In this document: piece after piece, positions 18,238 through 27,081 of the stretch
Layout: the number at the start of each line of letters is the position of its first letter
Numbering within the stretch: the stretch's first letter is position 1
DNA from: CBDANZ01 sp965197865
GTDB taxonomy: Bacteria > Acidobacteriota > Vicinamibacteria > Vicinamibacterales > CAVVIG01
NCBI GenBank assembly: GCA_965197865.1
Contig: CBDANZ010000005.1
Location: forward strand, 867,350 to 931,349
Direction: 5' to 3'
Length of the DNA: 64,000 nt
Notes under the pieces: generated by a model
What the model was told of the DNA's origin: nothing
Databases searched by the model: none
Seen by the model: only the letters and a program-made list of their open reading frames with translations
Position numbers and translations under genes: made by a program

Positions 18238-19718
18238 CAGTCTGTGTTTAAACCCTGCGATTCACGCGGCGACGGGTAGCAGCTCAAAACAATGACGCGG
18301 CGACGACCCCGGCGATCGATCAACGAATCTTGGTTCATGGTTCCCCCAGAGAGCGCCGAGGCGCGCCCATACGGCGATGAAGACAGCCAAGACGCCTGCG
18401 GCGCGGCCCTGCAAGCGCCGTGGCGTGCCGATGCCGAGGCACTGGCGCATCGCGAGCCCCAAGTTGAAGCCGCCGCCATGAATCAGTAGACGCTTCAAGA
18501 TGTTGTCGTGTCCCCGCAAGTGCGTGCGTCGCATCCCGCCGGTCTCATAGAGGTGGGCAAACGATCGCTCGGCGAGTTCCGCCCGTCGCCGCCGCAAGCG
18601 TCGCCCGCGGGCGCCCCGGAGACGGCGGCGATTCCCATGGACGGGCGCGTACGCATCCGGCGCGTCGGACCAATCGCGCCGGCCACGGTCGGGTTCCGAA
18701 ATGTACGACCGCAGGCCCACCGCAGCCAGGTCTACCATCGTCTCGTTGCTGTGATAGCCCTTGTCCGCGACGATGTCCTCCAACCTCCCGCGCGCGTCGG
18801 TCGTCGCGTGCGCGGCTTCCACCTGTTCGGCCGCCGTGATCGCCGTCGTGACAAGCGTCCTCGTGTCGCCCTGATCGGCGCCCTGCACCGTCACCGCGAC
18901 CAACGCGCCGCTCTCCAGATCGATCGCATGCTCGGCTTTGTGCGCCAAGTGCGTCTGGCCGTCTTTCATTTTCGCGACCTTCGCATCAGGATCGCTGGGG
19001 CTGGTCCACTCGCTGTTCGAGGTTTTCTTCTTCCGCGTGCGATCAAACCGCGCCAAGACTTCGCGCGTCGGCGTCTTGATCCCCGAGGCGGCGGCGAGGC
19101 GGGTCAGATACGCCTGGTAGGCTTCCCCCGTGTCCCGGCGCACGATACTCCGCATGGCGGCGTTGGCCTCCAACGTCGTCGCGTCGATCGCGATCGTCCG
19201 GCCCTTCAACAGGCCGGCGGCCGCCAGGCGCTGCTGGACCCACGTGAACACCGCCCGGTGCGTCTCCACATCGATCACGCGGCGGGTGCGCGAAATCGTC
19301 GAGTGATCCGGGGCCGCCTCCTCCAGCCCGAGTCGCAGGAAGCTCCGCACCGCCAGCGAGTCCGCCGCACGCCATGCGATGCCGCGCTCCGAATCGATGC
19401 CTTCGAAGTACCCAACCAGCAACAAGCGGAAGTAGCGACCGGGCGCCAGACTCGGGCGGCCCAACACCGGCGCGTAGAAGGATCGACAGGCGTCTTCCAC
19501 GAAGGTGTCGAAGCCGTCGGCATCCAGCAACGCATTCAAGCGCGTGTAGAACGGATGCCCAGGCGAGACCGGCAGATCCGACGCGGCAATCCACAACGGA
19601 GGTTGTTCGGGGTCGCGGGTGCCCATGGCCATGCGCCACAGTGTAAGGAGCGGGATCGATCCTGTCGATCCCCTCGCCAATAACAAGGGGCTGCTCGATC
19701 GACTTTCACCACGGGCTG
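18238..19718. mobile_element. IS1182/IS5-type insertion sequence
   Basis: A 1481-bp element bounded by CAGTCTGTGTTTAAA at 18238 and GACTTTCACCACGGGCTG at 19701-19718, imperfect inverted repeats (13 of 18 positions). CTAG flanks both ends (18234-18237 and 19719-19722), matching a 4-bp palindromic target duplication or target preference. It contains one transposase gene. The right CTAG is shared with a second small element that starts at 19723. Confidence 0.75.
18262..19632 (-). CDS. IS1182-type DDE transposase
   Basis: A protein of about 456 residues with an N-terminal DUF772 domain (FYTRLNALLDADGFDTFVED, APGRYFRLLLVGYFEGIDSE, DHSTISRTRRVID) and a DDE domain. The first Asp is in TIAIDATTLEANAAM, the second in IVADKGYHSNETM, and the Glu probably in LAERSFAHLYETGGMRR. 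The central insertion with KMKDGQTHLAHKAEHAIDLE is typical of IS1182 relatives. ATG 19632 (or 19626) is chosen because the frame upstream runs out of the element into its right inverted repeat. Appears intact. Confidence 0.85.
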   Translation of the reverse strand: MAMGTRDPEQPPLWIAASDLPVSPGHPFYTRLNALLDADGFDTFVEDACRSFYAPVLGRPSLAPGRYFRLLLVGYFEGIDSERGIAWRAADSLAVRSFLRLGLEEAAPDHSTISRTRRVIDVETHRAVFTWVQQRLAAAGLLKGRTIAIDATTLEANAAMRSIVRRDTGEAYQAYLTRLAAASGIKTPTREVLARFDRTRKKKTSNSEWTSPSDPDAKVAKMKDGQTHLAHKAEHAIDLESGALVAVTVQGADQGDTRTLVTTAITAAEQVEAAHATTDARGRLEDIVADKGYHSNETMVDLAAVGLRSYISEPDRGRRDWSDAPDAYAPVHGNRRRLRGARGRRLRRRRAELAERSFAHLYETGGMRRTHLRGHDNILKRLLIHGGGFNLGLAMRQCLGIGTPRRLQGRAAGVLAVFIAVWARLGALWGNHEPRFVDRSPGSSPRHCFELLPVAA

Positions 19719-19722
19719 CTAG

Positions 19723-19880
19723 CAGTCCGTGGTGAAAGTCGGGCGCTGCACCGAGACGAGCGAGGCGCCTCGCGGGCAAGGCGCGACGACCGAGAATACC
19801 GCCTGTATTTGATGGAGGAGCAACGCAGGCCACGAGGATGCATCGCTCGTCGAATGCAGACGGACTTTCACCACGGACTG
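19723..19880. mobile_element. 158-bp MITE-like element with IS1182-type ends
   Basis: Flanked by an 18-bp inverted repeat, CAGTCCGTGGTGAAAGTC at 19723-19740 and its exact complement at 19863-19880, with CTAG on both sides (19719-19722, 19881-19884). The ends match those of the adjacent IS1182-type element. The interior has no transposase and only random frames. It is a non-autonomous derivative that could be moved by the neighbouring transposase, or the remnant of a second copy with an internal deletion. Confidence 0.7.
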
Positions 19881-20019
19881 CTAGATGGCACTCTCGTGTC
19901 CTGACTCGCCGGTGTCAGATCCGGCATGCAAGTCCTCTTCGACGGTGTGGATGTGGTGGGCAGCGAGCCGGCTGGCGATCGCATCGCGGTGGCGCGACGA
20001 TCGGCGATCGAACTAACTC

Positions 20020-20148
20020 GAGTTCATCGCCGGCGAGTGTCGCGACATGCCAGATGGCAACTTCGACGGGATGGTCATTGCGGACGTCATGCGCCATATG
20101 CCGTATCCGGAGCACGGGAAAATCATCGAGGATGTGTACCGGAAGTGA
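20020..20148 (+). pseudogene. SAM-methyltransferase fragment
   Basis: A 42-residue tail, EFIAGECRDMPDGNFDGMVI then ADVMRHMPYPEHGKIIEDVY, matches motifs II-III of class I methyltransferases (DMPxxDGxFDxVVxxxVLHHxP). It lacks the SAM-binding first half and starts right after the MITE-like element, suggesting that insertion or deletion removed the rest. Confidence 0.35.
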
Positions 20149-20219
20149 GGCCTGGCAGCGTGCTGGTCATTCGCATTGAAGAGTCGCCCTTCAGGAGATG
20201 AAATGAAAAATCAAACAAA

Positions 20220-20288
20220 ATGACGGTATTCTATAAGTGGATTGTTATGCCTGGACAATTGGATGAGCTCAAGGCTATTCATAAGTGA
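20220..20288 (+). pseudogene. Short AT-rich fragment, monooxygenase-like start
   Basis: A 22-codon frame MTVFYKWIVMPGQLDELKAI sits in an AT-rich patch (20195-20290) unlike the surroundings. It resembles the first strand-helix of antibiotic-monooxygenase-like domains (FYxWxVxPG) but is far too short. It may be a relic or a chance match. Confidence 0.2.
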
Positions 20289-20321
20289 TGTTCTCAGGCC
20301 GTCGTCTTAGTTCGATAAACC

Positions 20322-21152
20322 TCATGACGTGGGGTGAAACTCCCAGGGCGAAACCGGGTCGGTTCTTGGGACGAAGAACGGAACCGTTGCTGCGGTGAGG
20401 ACCTGCGGATCGGGCGCGTCTCTGGCAGATGCGCACAAGGTCCCGAAGGCAACCCCGTGGGCCTTCATGGCGGGCACATGCTGCCGCGTGGCCTCCACCG
20501 CGTACCGGCGGTCCGCGCGCGGATCGCCGTGGTGGCCGTCGTGCATCACGATAATATCGCCGGGTGATGCGCGGCGTGCCAGCCGACCGGCAATGCTCTT
20601 GCCTTTGCGCGGCCGAAACCAGTTCCAGTCCCACATTCCCCAGCTCCAACCAACCAGCCGGTAATCAATCCGCACCAAGGCTTCGTACATCGATCCACCG
20701 CGTCAGCCGGCATGCGGCCGGAACAGGCTACACGGGCGCCTCCCCGCGAGCTGCTCGATGCGGTCGGCATTCCGCATCAGGGTCGCGGCCAGATCCGAGG
20801 GTGACCTAATCATCAGCGCGCGCGTGTCGGCGTGAAGCGCCACGGCATGCCCTTCCTCGAACATGCGCCGCACGGTTGCGGCAGTCGACTCCGTGAGGTG
20901 AGCGTCGATCAGGAAGAATGTCGCGTGCGCGTCGGCCTCAGCCAGCACGTCAAGCAGGTGCGGTGTCGCCAGAGGATTCGGTCCATCATCGTAGGTCAGG
21001 TAGACGGTCCGCGCCCCACCCTCATGCGGCATGTGCCAGATCGACCGCGAAGGCGCAAAGCTCTCGAGCAGAAACGGGAACGGCGCAGTGTGTGCCAGTA
21101 CAATGGCGGCAAAACCCGCGACGAGGAACCAGAGCATGAACTCTTGGTACAA
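20322..21152 (-). pseudogene. Polysaccharide deacetylase with in-frame TGA
   Basis: The whole stretch is one reverse frame encoding a NodB-type deacetylase, interrupted only by TGA at 20703-20705. The N-terminal part has a membrane anchor (MLWFLVAGFAAIVLAHT), TVYLTYDDGPNPLATPHLLD (catalytic and metal Asp), ATFFLIDAH and HAVALHADTRAL (metal His; the second His of the usual HxxxH is replaced by Arg). After FRPHAG the TGA stands where Trp is usual (FRPHAGW). The frame then continues RGGSMYEALVRIDYRLVGWS and GDIIVMHDGHH. TGG-to-TGA is a single transition, so a nonsense mutation or base error is the simplest reading. Predicted role: removal of N-acetyl groups from a cell-envelope polysaccharide. 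Confidence 0.75.
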
Positions 21153-21382
21153 CCATAGCAGAACCGCTGCCGTGCGCGTGCGCGTGCAACGTGTCGCGCC
21201 CGCGTGGTGCGTACGCTCGGGCGTTCAGTCTTTCGGGGGGGGGGTGGGGGACGCGCAAGAACAGACTACTGCTAGAGCTGGCTCTGTAGCCCATGCCGTC
21301 GGTGGTGCGCTGCCGCGCTTTCTCGCGCTCCAGCGGGCCGGCAAATGCAGTCAGGCTGAGGGCAAACCTAGCTAGGCTGGGC

Positions 21383-21946
21383 ATGAGCGTATCGAAATGG
21401 AGATTCCGCAACTCCTTGCTCAGCCAGAACGTCGTATACCGTTTACTGTACGAGGACCTCACCACGCGCTGGCACGAAACGACGTCCTGGTACGATGCCG
21501 ACAAAGTCTGGCGTGTGAAGTCTTATGGTCCGATTCGGTGGTGGGAGGTAGGTAGTCTGCCAAACGAGGTCCGCGAGCAAGCGCAGATGGTGAGAGACAT
21601 CGAGCGTCTGCGGACACCCCTGTCAGAGGCCGAGGTGCCTATGCCGGTCGCTCCCAGATTCAGGCGGCATCTCTGCGAGATCTCCGACAACATGCCGCAG
21701 CCCAGAGACGACGCGCGCCATGCGCTTGTAGACGATCTTGTCGGGCGTGTCCTCGGCCGTGTGGTACGGCGGGTAGCGGAACAGCGCCGTGTCGGTAATC
21801 ATGATCGCCGGGTACCCGTGTTGCCAGAACGCCCAGTGGTCCGACCAGCCGATGCCCGCGATCCATGCGGGGGCCGCCGTACCCTCCGACGGAAACGCCG
21901 CGTACCGGCGAAACGTCCCAACGGCTCGGCGGACGAGCACACGTGA
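21383..21946 (+). CDS. Uncertain hypothetical protein
   Basis: From ATG 21383 the first 75 residues (MSVSKWRFRNSLLSQNVVYR, LTTRWHETTSWYDADKVWRV, KSYGPIRWWEVGSLPNEVRE) have a protein-like composition. From about 21623 the frame is antisense to the M28 peptidase and is probably not coding, so if real this is a truncated gene. No family recognised. Confidence 0.2.
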   Translation: MSVSKWRFRNSLLSQNVVYRLLYEDLTTRWHETTSWYDADKVWRVKSYGPIRWWEVGSLPNEVREQAQMVRDIERLRTPLSEAEVPMPVAPRFRRHLCEISDNMPQPRDDARHALVDDLVGRVLGRVVRRVAEQRRVGNHDRRVPVLPERPVVRPADARDPCGGRRTLRRKRRVPAKRPNGSADEHT

Positions 21947-22678
21947 GCGAAAGTTTCCGACAAAGGCGATGAAGTTGGCCTCGCGCGGATAGAAAATCCC
22001 GAACAGCGGAAGCGGATACCGCTGGCTGCCGGGGGTGTCGGAGTACGCGCCGATCGTCTCGAGCGACAGCATTGCCACGATGCGCTCCCCTCTGGCGCGC
22101 GCGGCGCGGGCGTAATGCAGACTCCCCATCTCGGGCGTCTGGAAGAAGGGCGGCTCCTCGTTTGAGAACGCGACGAAGCGGAGCGTGCGCCCGGGAGCGG
22201 CGCCGCTGAACGCCTCCGCTAATTCCAGCAGGGCGGCCACGCCCGTCGCGTTGTTGTTGGCGCCCGGGCACCCGGCCACCGAATCGTAGTGCGGCCCGAC
22301 CACGACGATCTCTCCGGGGCTGACAGCGCCACGCCGTTCGGCCGCGACGATGTCCACGCGGCGGCCGCCGCTGTCGATCTGCTGCACGCTGACGGCGTAG
22401 CCGAGATCGCGAATGCAGCGCTGGACGTACTGCGAGGCGGCTTGTAGCTCTTTGAACCGCCAGACGTGGCGTTCGCCGATCTCGCCCGCCAGATGCCACA
22501 CGTGGCCCGCGAGCCGAGCGGCCAGCACGTGCTCGGCGGGAGTCAGCGCCGGCAGCGGTCCCGAGTGGGTTCGGCCCGGCATCGCGATCATCGGCACCAG
22601 CAAGATCAGTCCGGTGCCGGCCAGCGCGAGGAGCAGCGCCAGGGGCCGCCCCGCCTTGCGCAGTACGGCGTTCTCCAT
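21623..22678 (-). CDS. M28-family zinc peptidase, exported or membrane-anchored
   Basis: A 351-residue protein with an N-terminal hydrophobic segment (ALLLALAGTGLILLVPMIA), probably a signal anchor. The M28 fold shows H130 and D132 (VVVGPHYDSVAG), the Glu pair E174-E175 (FVAFSNEEPPFF), the next metal region (WIAGIGWSDHWAFW) and the last His in YPPYHTAEDTPDKI. The usual metal-bridging Asp (GANDNxxG) reads Asn142 here (GANNNATG), which may weaken two-zinc catalysis. It starts directly after the fxsA-like stop (TGA then ATG without a gap), so the two are co-transcribed. Aminopeptidase activity is inferred from the family. Confidence 0.85.
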   Translation of the reverse strand: MENAVLRKAGRPLALLLALAGTGLILLVPMIAMPGRTHSGPLPALTPAEHVLAARLAGHVWHLAGEIGERHVWRFKELQAASQYVQRCIRDLGYAVSVQQIDSGGRRVDIVAAERRGAVSPGEIVVVGPHYDSVAGCPGANNNATGVAALLELAEAFSGAAPGRTLRFVAFSNEEPPFFQTPEMGSLHYARAARARGERIVAMLSLETIGAYSDTPGSQRYPLPLFGIFYPREANFIAFVGNFRSRVLVRRAVGTFRRYAAFPSEGTAAPAWIAGIGWSDHWAFWQHGYPAIMITDTALFRYPPYHTAEDTPDKIVYKRMARVVSGLRHVVGDLAEMPPESGSDRHRHLGL

Positions 22679-23095
22679 TCAATCGTCCGTTGGCCAGTGA
22701 TCAACTCGCACCTCGACACTCGCCCGCCCCCGCTGAAGGGCGCGGGTGAAGGCACGCCACAACAGGGCGCGGATCACGCGCCGCGTGGCAGGGACAAGGC
22801 AGAGAAAGCCGACGATGTCGGTCAGGATGCCCGGTGTGATCAGCAGAGCGCCGGCCAGGAGAATGATGACCCCCTCCACCATCGTCGGACCCGGCAGCTG
22901 CCCGCCAATAAGTTCCGTTTGAATCCGCCGCAACACCGCGACACCCTGACGTCTGGCAACCAGGGCGCCGACTACGCCGGTCGCGAGAATCAGGACCAGC
23001 GTGTCGCCGGTCCCGATGCGGCGGCCAATTTCCAGCAGCAATGCCAGTTCCAGCAACGGAACCAGTGTGAAGAGCAAGAGCAGCTTGGCCAGCAT
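22679..23095 (-). CDS. fxsA: FxsA-family membrane protein
   Basis: A 138-residue FxsA/YtzA-like inner-membrane protein. It begins MLAKLLLLFTLVPLLELALL, followed by EIGRRIGTGDTLVLILATGV, the GALVARRQG turn and a pair of helices in VEGVIILLAGALLITPGILT and DIVGFLCLVPATRR, the family signature LLxPGFxTDxxGxLL. FxsA of E. coli modulates phage exclusion, but most members have no defined role. ATG 23095 is chosen because the longer frame is Arg/Thr-rich and unconserved. It is transcribed with the M28 gene. Confidence 0.85.
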   Translation of the reverse strand: MLAKLLLLFTLVPLLELALLLEIGRRIGTGDTLVLILATGVVGALVARRQGVAVLRRIQTELIGGQLPGPTMVEGVIILLAGALLITPGILTDIVGFLCLVPATRRVIRALLWRAFTRALQRGRASVEVRVDHWPTDD

Positions 23096-23609
23096 CAATT
23101 CCAATGGTGGCACAGGAGGCCCACGAGTAGTTGATTTCGCACTAGTCGCCGCTTCTTGAGGTGCGCGGTCGCGACTACCGTCGTCGTTCACCCCATGGTC
23201 GATCATCGCCCGTCGGCGTGTACTTCCGCCCGTCGTGCCTCCGCAGGGATGCGCGCGAGGGTGAGCTGCCGCTCGATCCGTCTTCGTACTCAACTTCGAC
23301 GGCCGCGTGCGACGGTGCCGCCCCTCGTGACGCGGTGTAGCTTGAGGTTGCGCCCGTCCCTCGACCGCATTGTCGACGAGCTCGGCGCGCTGCTTGGCCA
23401 CGTTGCGCCTTCGAGCCGGTTGGTGCTGGTGTAGGCCACTCGTTTGGTGTGTTTGTCGCGCTCGCATGTGCCGCGCGGCGTTCCACCCGGGTGGCCGGCA
23501 TAGTACTGGTGGACCCGCCAACAGAATGGCTGACCATGACCCGGCAGCGCGTCCAACACTTAAGCCCAGAAGTCGTGCGCCATCACCGTGTTAGAGAAAA
23601 CGCATTCCT
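23096..23609. other. Degenerate region before tRNA-end repeat
   Basis: About 510 bp with only scattered short frames on both strands and no recognisable family. A reverse frame contains LKLHRVTRGG and a forward frame has LVDPPTEWL, but neither has a start with a ribosome site. It leads into the tRNA-Ser 3'-end repeat at 23610 and may be decayed mobile DNA. Confidence 0.3.
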
Positions 23610-23636
23610 AGGGTTCGAATCCCTGCCTCACCGCCA
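23610..23636 (+). other. Second copy of tRNA-Ser 3' end (att-like)
   Basis: Exactly the last 27 bases of tRNA-Ser(GCT), T-arm through CCA, on the plus strand, whereas the tRNA gene itself is on the minus strand at 8690-8783. The bases before it do not form a tRNA body. It therefore looks like an attachment scar of an integrative element, but in inverted orientation relative to the tRNA. Confidence 0.7.
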
Positions 23637-23754
23637 GTGAAACTTCTCTTGCTGCTTCCCTTCGCCGAACTCGCTGTTTCGAACCGGGCTATCCTATGGA
23701 ACCCGCTGAAGGGCGCAGCGTGTGTCTGCGAATCGTACACAGGAGGATTCAACT

Positions 23755-24128
23755 ATGTCGCAGAAGGAAAAAGTTCAGCTCATGATGGTCATCGTGGCCC
23801 CGCCTGGCGCGGGTTGCGGAGGGCGCGCATATTCAAGAGTCACGCGCCGTGGATGGAGTCAACACATCATCGTGGCGGCGACAAGGCTCTGCTCAGCTAT
23901 AGCGTGTCGAAGGCGCCCGAGCTGTCGAATCCCATGGACCCCGGATCTGCCCAGACTGGCAACGTATGTTACGTGCTGACTGAGGTGTACAAGACGAATG
24001 CCAGCGTGACGAACCACTTTCAGCAAGCGGCATCGAGCTGGAAGGACTTTCCGGCGATCGGGGCATGGCTACAGAAGTGCAAGCTCACTGGGGTCCCAGC
24101 TGCTCCGATCATCAACCGTTTGTGGTGA
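23755..24128 (+). pseudogene. Small stand-alone domain protein, frameshifted
   Basis: ATG 23755 has a strong AGGAGG eight bases upstream and reads MSQKEKVQLMMVIVAPPGA. After a one- or two-base shift near 23815 the next frame continues SHAPWMESTHHRGGDKALLS, YSVSKAPELSNPMDPGSAQT and GNVCYVLTEVYKTNASVTNH to the end VPAAPIINRLW. Together they form one protein of about 120 residues like small acidobacterial hypothetical proteins of the dimeric alpha/beta-barrel type (an impression, not a firm assignment). The frameshift may be real or a sequencing error. Confidence 0.5.
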
Positions 24129-24527
24129 GCAGCCGGGTTTGTTGGGTGGGACTGCGTCGGCACCTTCTTCGTTCGTATCGGCAAGACTTGATTTCAGCTC
24201 TCAGTGTTTCAGCTCTGAGAGCTGCCGGATACGAAAATGGAAGGGGCTGTAGAATCTTGCGAGCAGCCACTGCGCGTGGGACTGCCTGAAACGGCGGTCA
24301 CACGCATTGAAGGTGCAATCGAGCTGCCGGGTCCTTAAAGCGATTCTAGAAAAGCGATTTTCAGAAAGCTCTCGTACTCGCCAGCGGGTGAAACACCGGC
24401 GCGTCAAAGTTCCGGCTGCGTTCGATCAACCGACGAGCTAGTTGCCTACTCGGAGGCGTGCTTCGACCGCGGATGGTTGAGGTGAGCGCGTCGCCAGCTC
24501 AAGTGAACTCCGCCGCCACGTGCCCGT
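24129..24527. other. Intergenic region with a stem-loop
   Basis: About 400 bp without a supported gene. It holds a perfect 10-bp inverted repeat, CAGCTCTCAG at 24195-24204 and CTGAGAGCTG at 24215-24224 with a 10-base loop, lacking a T-tract. It lies between two convergent genes, so it could end transcription by another mechanism. Confidence 0.4.
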
Positions 24528-26960
24528 CTATAGGTGTGCCTGCAACGGCTCGTGCATCCGCCGGCTGTGCTCCAATGACATCAGCACGACATCGGCCGTC
24601 ACGGGCGACCGTCGGAAGACGTCCACGCCGACCGCGTCGGCAATCGCGTTCATCACGGCGCCGTAGCCGGCCCCGACAGGCGGTTCGCCGGCGCCGCGCG
24701 CCCCGACCGGCGTTTCCGGATCGGGAATATCGAGCGCTGCCCACTGCAACGTTGCGGGAATGTCGAGGATCGTGAGCGGCTTGTTGTAGTGGAACCGCTT
24801 GGCCAGCGGCACGCCGTAATGCTGGTCGTAGACCCACTTTTGACACAAGGCATGCCCGATCCCCAGACAGCTCCCTCCCTGAATCTGTCCGCCGAGGCTG
24901 CGCGGGTTGACTACCGTGCCCACATCAGCTACACCGAGATAGTCAACGAGCACCGGTTTGCCGGTCTCGAGATCGACCTCGACTTCGGCAAAACCCGCGA
25001 CAAACGAGTACGTATCCCCGTCACGCGCATAGGTATCCTTCGCCACACCCATCAGCCCCAGCCCGGCCAGCGCCGCCGCCGACGTCTTCGTGTACGCGTG
25101 GACCTCAGCGGGCAGCGCGTGCCCGTCATAGGGGCCGCCCAGCTCGATGGCGCGGACGGCCACCCGCGCGTAACTCATGCTGCGCCCTGGGTTGCCACGT
25201 CGATACACGCGCTCGCCGCCGAGCTCGTAGTCCTCCGGCGCACCGCCAAGATCCCGGGCCGCGATTTCCTGCAGCTTGCGCCGGGCATCCATCGCCGCGG
25301 CCCGGTTCGCACGCGTCATCGCGTGCGTCGTCTGGCTAGCGACCGACAGGCAGGACCACGGCGCGTGTCTGCTCGTGTCGCCCCAGACCACCTGCACCTT
25401 CTCCCAGGGTATAGCCAGCACCTGTGCGGCCACGCGCGCCAAGTCGAAGACCGAATGGGTACCCAGATTTCCGACGCCACTCTGAACGTACAGCTTGCCG
25501 TCCGGCCGAATCGTCATCAGGCCGTCATACCCGACCGATCCTGAGCTGTGCGTCCCCACGGCGACACCGACACCGCGAACCTTCGAGCCGCAACGCTGCC
25601 AGGAGCGTGCCTTGCGCTCGTTCCAGTTGAAGAGTTCGGCGCCCCGATCGAGCGCCTGCTTCACATAGGCGCTCGTTATATAGCGGCGTTCTTCGTTCGG
25701 CCCCGGCGGTCCGTAGATCGCTTTGCCTTCGGGTGAGTTGACTTTTCGGATCGCCACTTGATCGAGGCCAAGCTGCTTGGCCGCTTTCGTGATGACCGGC
25801 TCCAGTATACCGATGCCCTGCATCTCCCCAGGCGACCGCTGGAAGAGGCGCGTCGGCGTGTTCGTCACGACGTTCACCGCGCGCCACCGCATCGCCGCAG
25901 GCTGGTAAATCAGCGACACCGCCCTCCCTGCCGACCGGTGATCGCCCCTCGGCCCATATGCGCCGGTGTCCTGGAGGATGAACAAGTCGAGTGCCATGAT
26001 GTGGCCGTCGGCGCGGAAGCCGACCTTCGCGCGCCCAGTCATGTTGGTGCGCGCGTGGCCGATGTAATGCTCTTCCTCTCGACTGATCCGCATCATTACG
26101 GGCGCGTTGGTCTTCTTGGAAAGCAAGGCAGGTATCGCCATCGAGATCGCCCCGATGCCCTTGCTGCCGAACCCACCGCCGGTGTACTCGGAGATGAACA
26201 CAACCTGCGACGGATCGATGCCCACCCACCGTGCGAGCCCGTCGACGTTGCGCATCACGCTCTGCGTCGAACCGTGCAGATACAGCTTGCCGTTCTGCCA
26301 GTACGCCATCGCGCTGCGCGTCTCGAGCGTCTGATGACTCGTCGACTGCACGACGAATGTCTCGTCCAGGACGAGCGCAGCCTCGCTGAAGCCGGCCAAG
26401 AGGTCGCCGAATGCCCATTCTTCTGGCGCCGGTCCGAGCGGTAGCCGTCCCTCTTCGGCCTCGGCGAAATCCTGCTCGGTCCACTTAAGCGTCGACAGCC
26501 GAGGCGGCGCCCTGTTGCCTTCAGGCGCTTCCCACACGTTTCCCTCCAGCCGGGCATTGGCGCCGGTGGGTCGCAGGCTCTCCAACGGATCGACCACGAA
26601 CGGCAGCAGCTCGAGATCGACGACGATCCGTTCAATCGCGTCGGCAGCCGTCACTTCGTCCACGGCGGCCACCGCGAGGATGGGCTCCCCTTCGTACAGC
26701 GGTTCGTTCGTCAAGGCTGGCGTGCCGCCGCCCACGTCGGGTAGATCGTCGGCCGTGAGGATCGCCCTCACCCCCGGCATCGCGAGAGCCGCACTCGCCT
26801 CGATGCGTCTGACTCTCGCGTGCGGCATCGGACTGAGCAGGAGCTTGCAGAAGAGCATCCCATTCGCGCGAAAGTCCTCCGCGTACTTCGCCTTGCCCGT
26901 GACCTTGGCCACGAGGTCCGCCGGCGTGTAGTTCGTGCCGATTAACCGGTTGTCAGCCAC
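24528..26960 (-). CDS. Xanthine dehydrogenase-family molybdopterin-binding subunit
   Basis: A protein of about 810 residues, the large catalytic subunit of the xanthine oxidase/aldehyde oxidase/CO dehydrogenase family. The N-terminal hammerhead domain (TGKAKYAEDF, MPHARVRRIEASAALAMPGV, ILTADDLP) is followed by the Mo-pterin domains: EYTGGGFGSKGIGAISMAIP, GQIQGGSCLGIGHALCQKWV, and near the C-terminus GARGAGEPP, where the Glu at about residue 759 is the catalytic base. GTG 26960 with GGGAGGT upstream is the likely start. The 2Fe-2S and FAD partner subunits are not beside it. The substrate cannot be told from sequence. Confidence 0.88.
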   Translation of the reverse strand: MADNRLIGTNYTPADLVAKVTGKAKYAEDFRANGMLFCKLLLSPMPHARVRRIEASAALAMPGVRAILTADDLPDVGGGTPALTNEPLYEGEPILAVAAVDEVTAADAIERIVVDLELLPFVVDPLESLRPTGANARLEGNVWEAPEGNRAPPRLSTLKWTEQDFAEAEEGRLPLGPAPEEWAFGDLLAGFSEAALVLDETFVVQSTSHQTLETRSAMAYWQNGKLYLHGSTQSVMRNVDGLARWVGIDPSQVVFISEYTGGGFGSKGIGAISMAIPALLSKKTNAPVMMRISREEEHYIGHARTNMTGRAKVGFRADGHIMALDLFILQDTGAYGPRGDHRSAGRAVSLIYQPAAMRWRAVNVVTNTPTRLFQRSPGEMQGIGILEPVITKAAKQLGLDQVAIRKVNSPEGKAIYGPPGPNEERRYITSAYVKQALDRGAELFNWNERKARSWQRCGSKVRGVGVAVGTHSSGSVGYDGLMTIRPDGKLYVQSGVGNLGTHSVFDLARVAAQVLAIPWEKVQVVWGDTSRHAPWSCLSVASQTTHAMTRANRAAAMDARRKLQEIAARDLGGAPEDYELGGERVYRRGNPGRSMSYARVAVRAIELGGPYDGHALPAEVHAYTKTSAAALAGLGLMGVAKDTYARDGDTYSFVAGFAEVEVDLETGKPVLVDYLGVADVGTVVNPRSLGGQIQGGSCLGIGHALCQKWVYDQHYGVPLAKRFHYNKPLTILDIPATLQWAALDIPDPETPVGARGAGEPPVGAGYGAVMNAIADAVGVDVFRRSPVTADVVLMSLEHSRRMHEPLQAHL

Positions 26961-26998
26961 CTCAGGACCTCCCACAGGTCTCCTGCCGATCAGAACCC

Positions 26999-27052
26999 CT
27001 ATACACCCAAGCGTTCTCCGCGCGACTATACACCCACGCGTTCTCCGTACGG
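26999..27052. repeat. 27-bp tandem repeat
   Basis: Two adjacent copies beginning CTATACACCCA and containing GCGTTCTCCG (26999-27025 and 27026-27052) lie just upstream of the molybdopterin subunit gene and downstream of the ABC permease. They could be regulatory or simple duplication. No known operator is recognised. Confidence 0.6.
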
Positions 27053-27081
27053 CCGCATTTCTTCGCCGCCTGAGCCAGAGG

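Noticed and set aside
18508..19683. Long open frame (391 codons) on the plus strand
   Set aside because: It is antisense to the IS1182-type transposase and shows no family features.
20322..21152. In-frame TGA in the deacetylase as selenocysteine or as Trp in a changed genetic code
   Set aside because: The expected residue is Trp, not Cys, no SECIS-like hairpin was seen right after it, and many intact genes here end in TGA and use TGG for Trp. A TGG-to-TGA transition is simpler.
21235..21244. Run of ten G as a phase-variation switch
   Set aside because: It is intergenic, upstream of a gene that is already interrupted, and homopolymer length is unreliable in this assembly.
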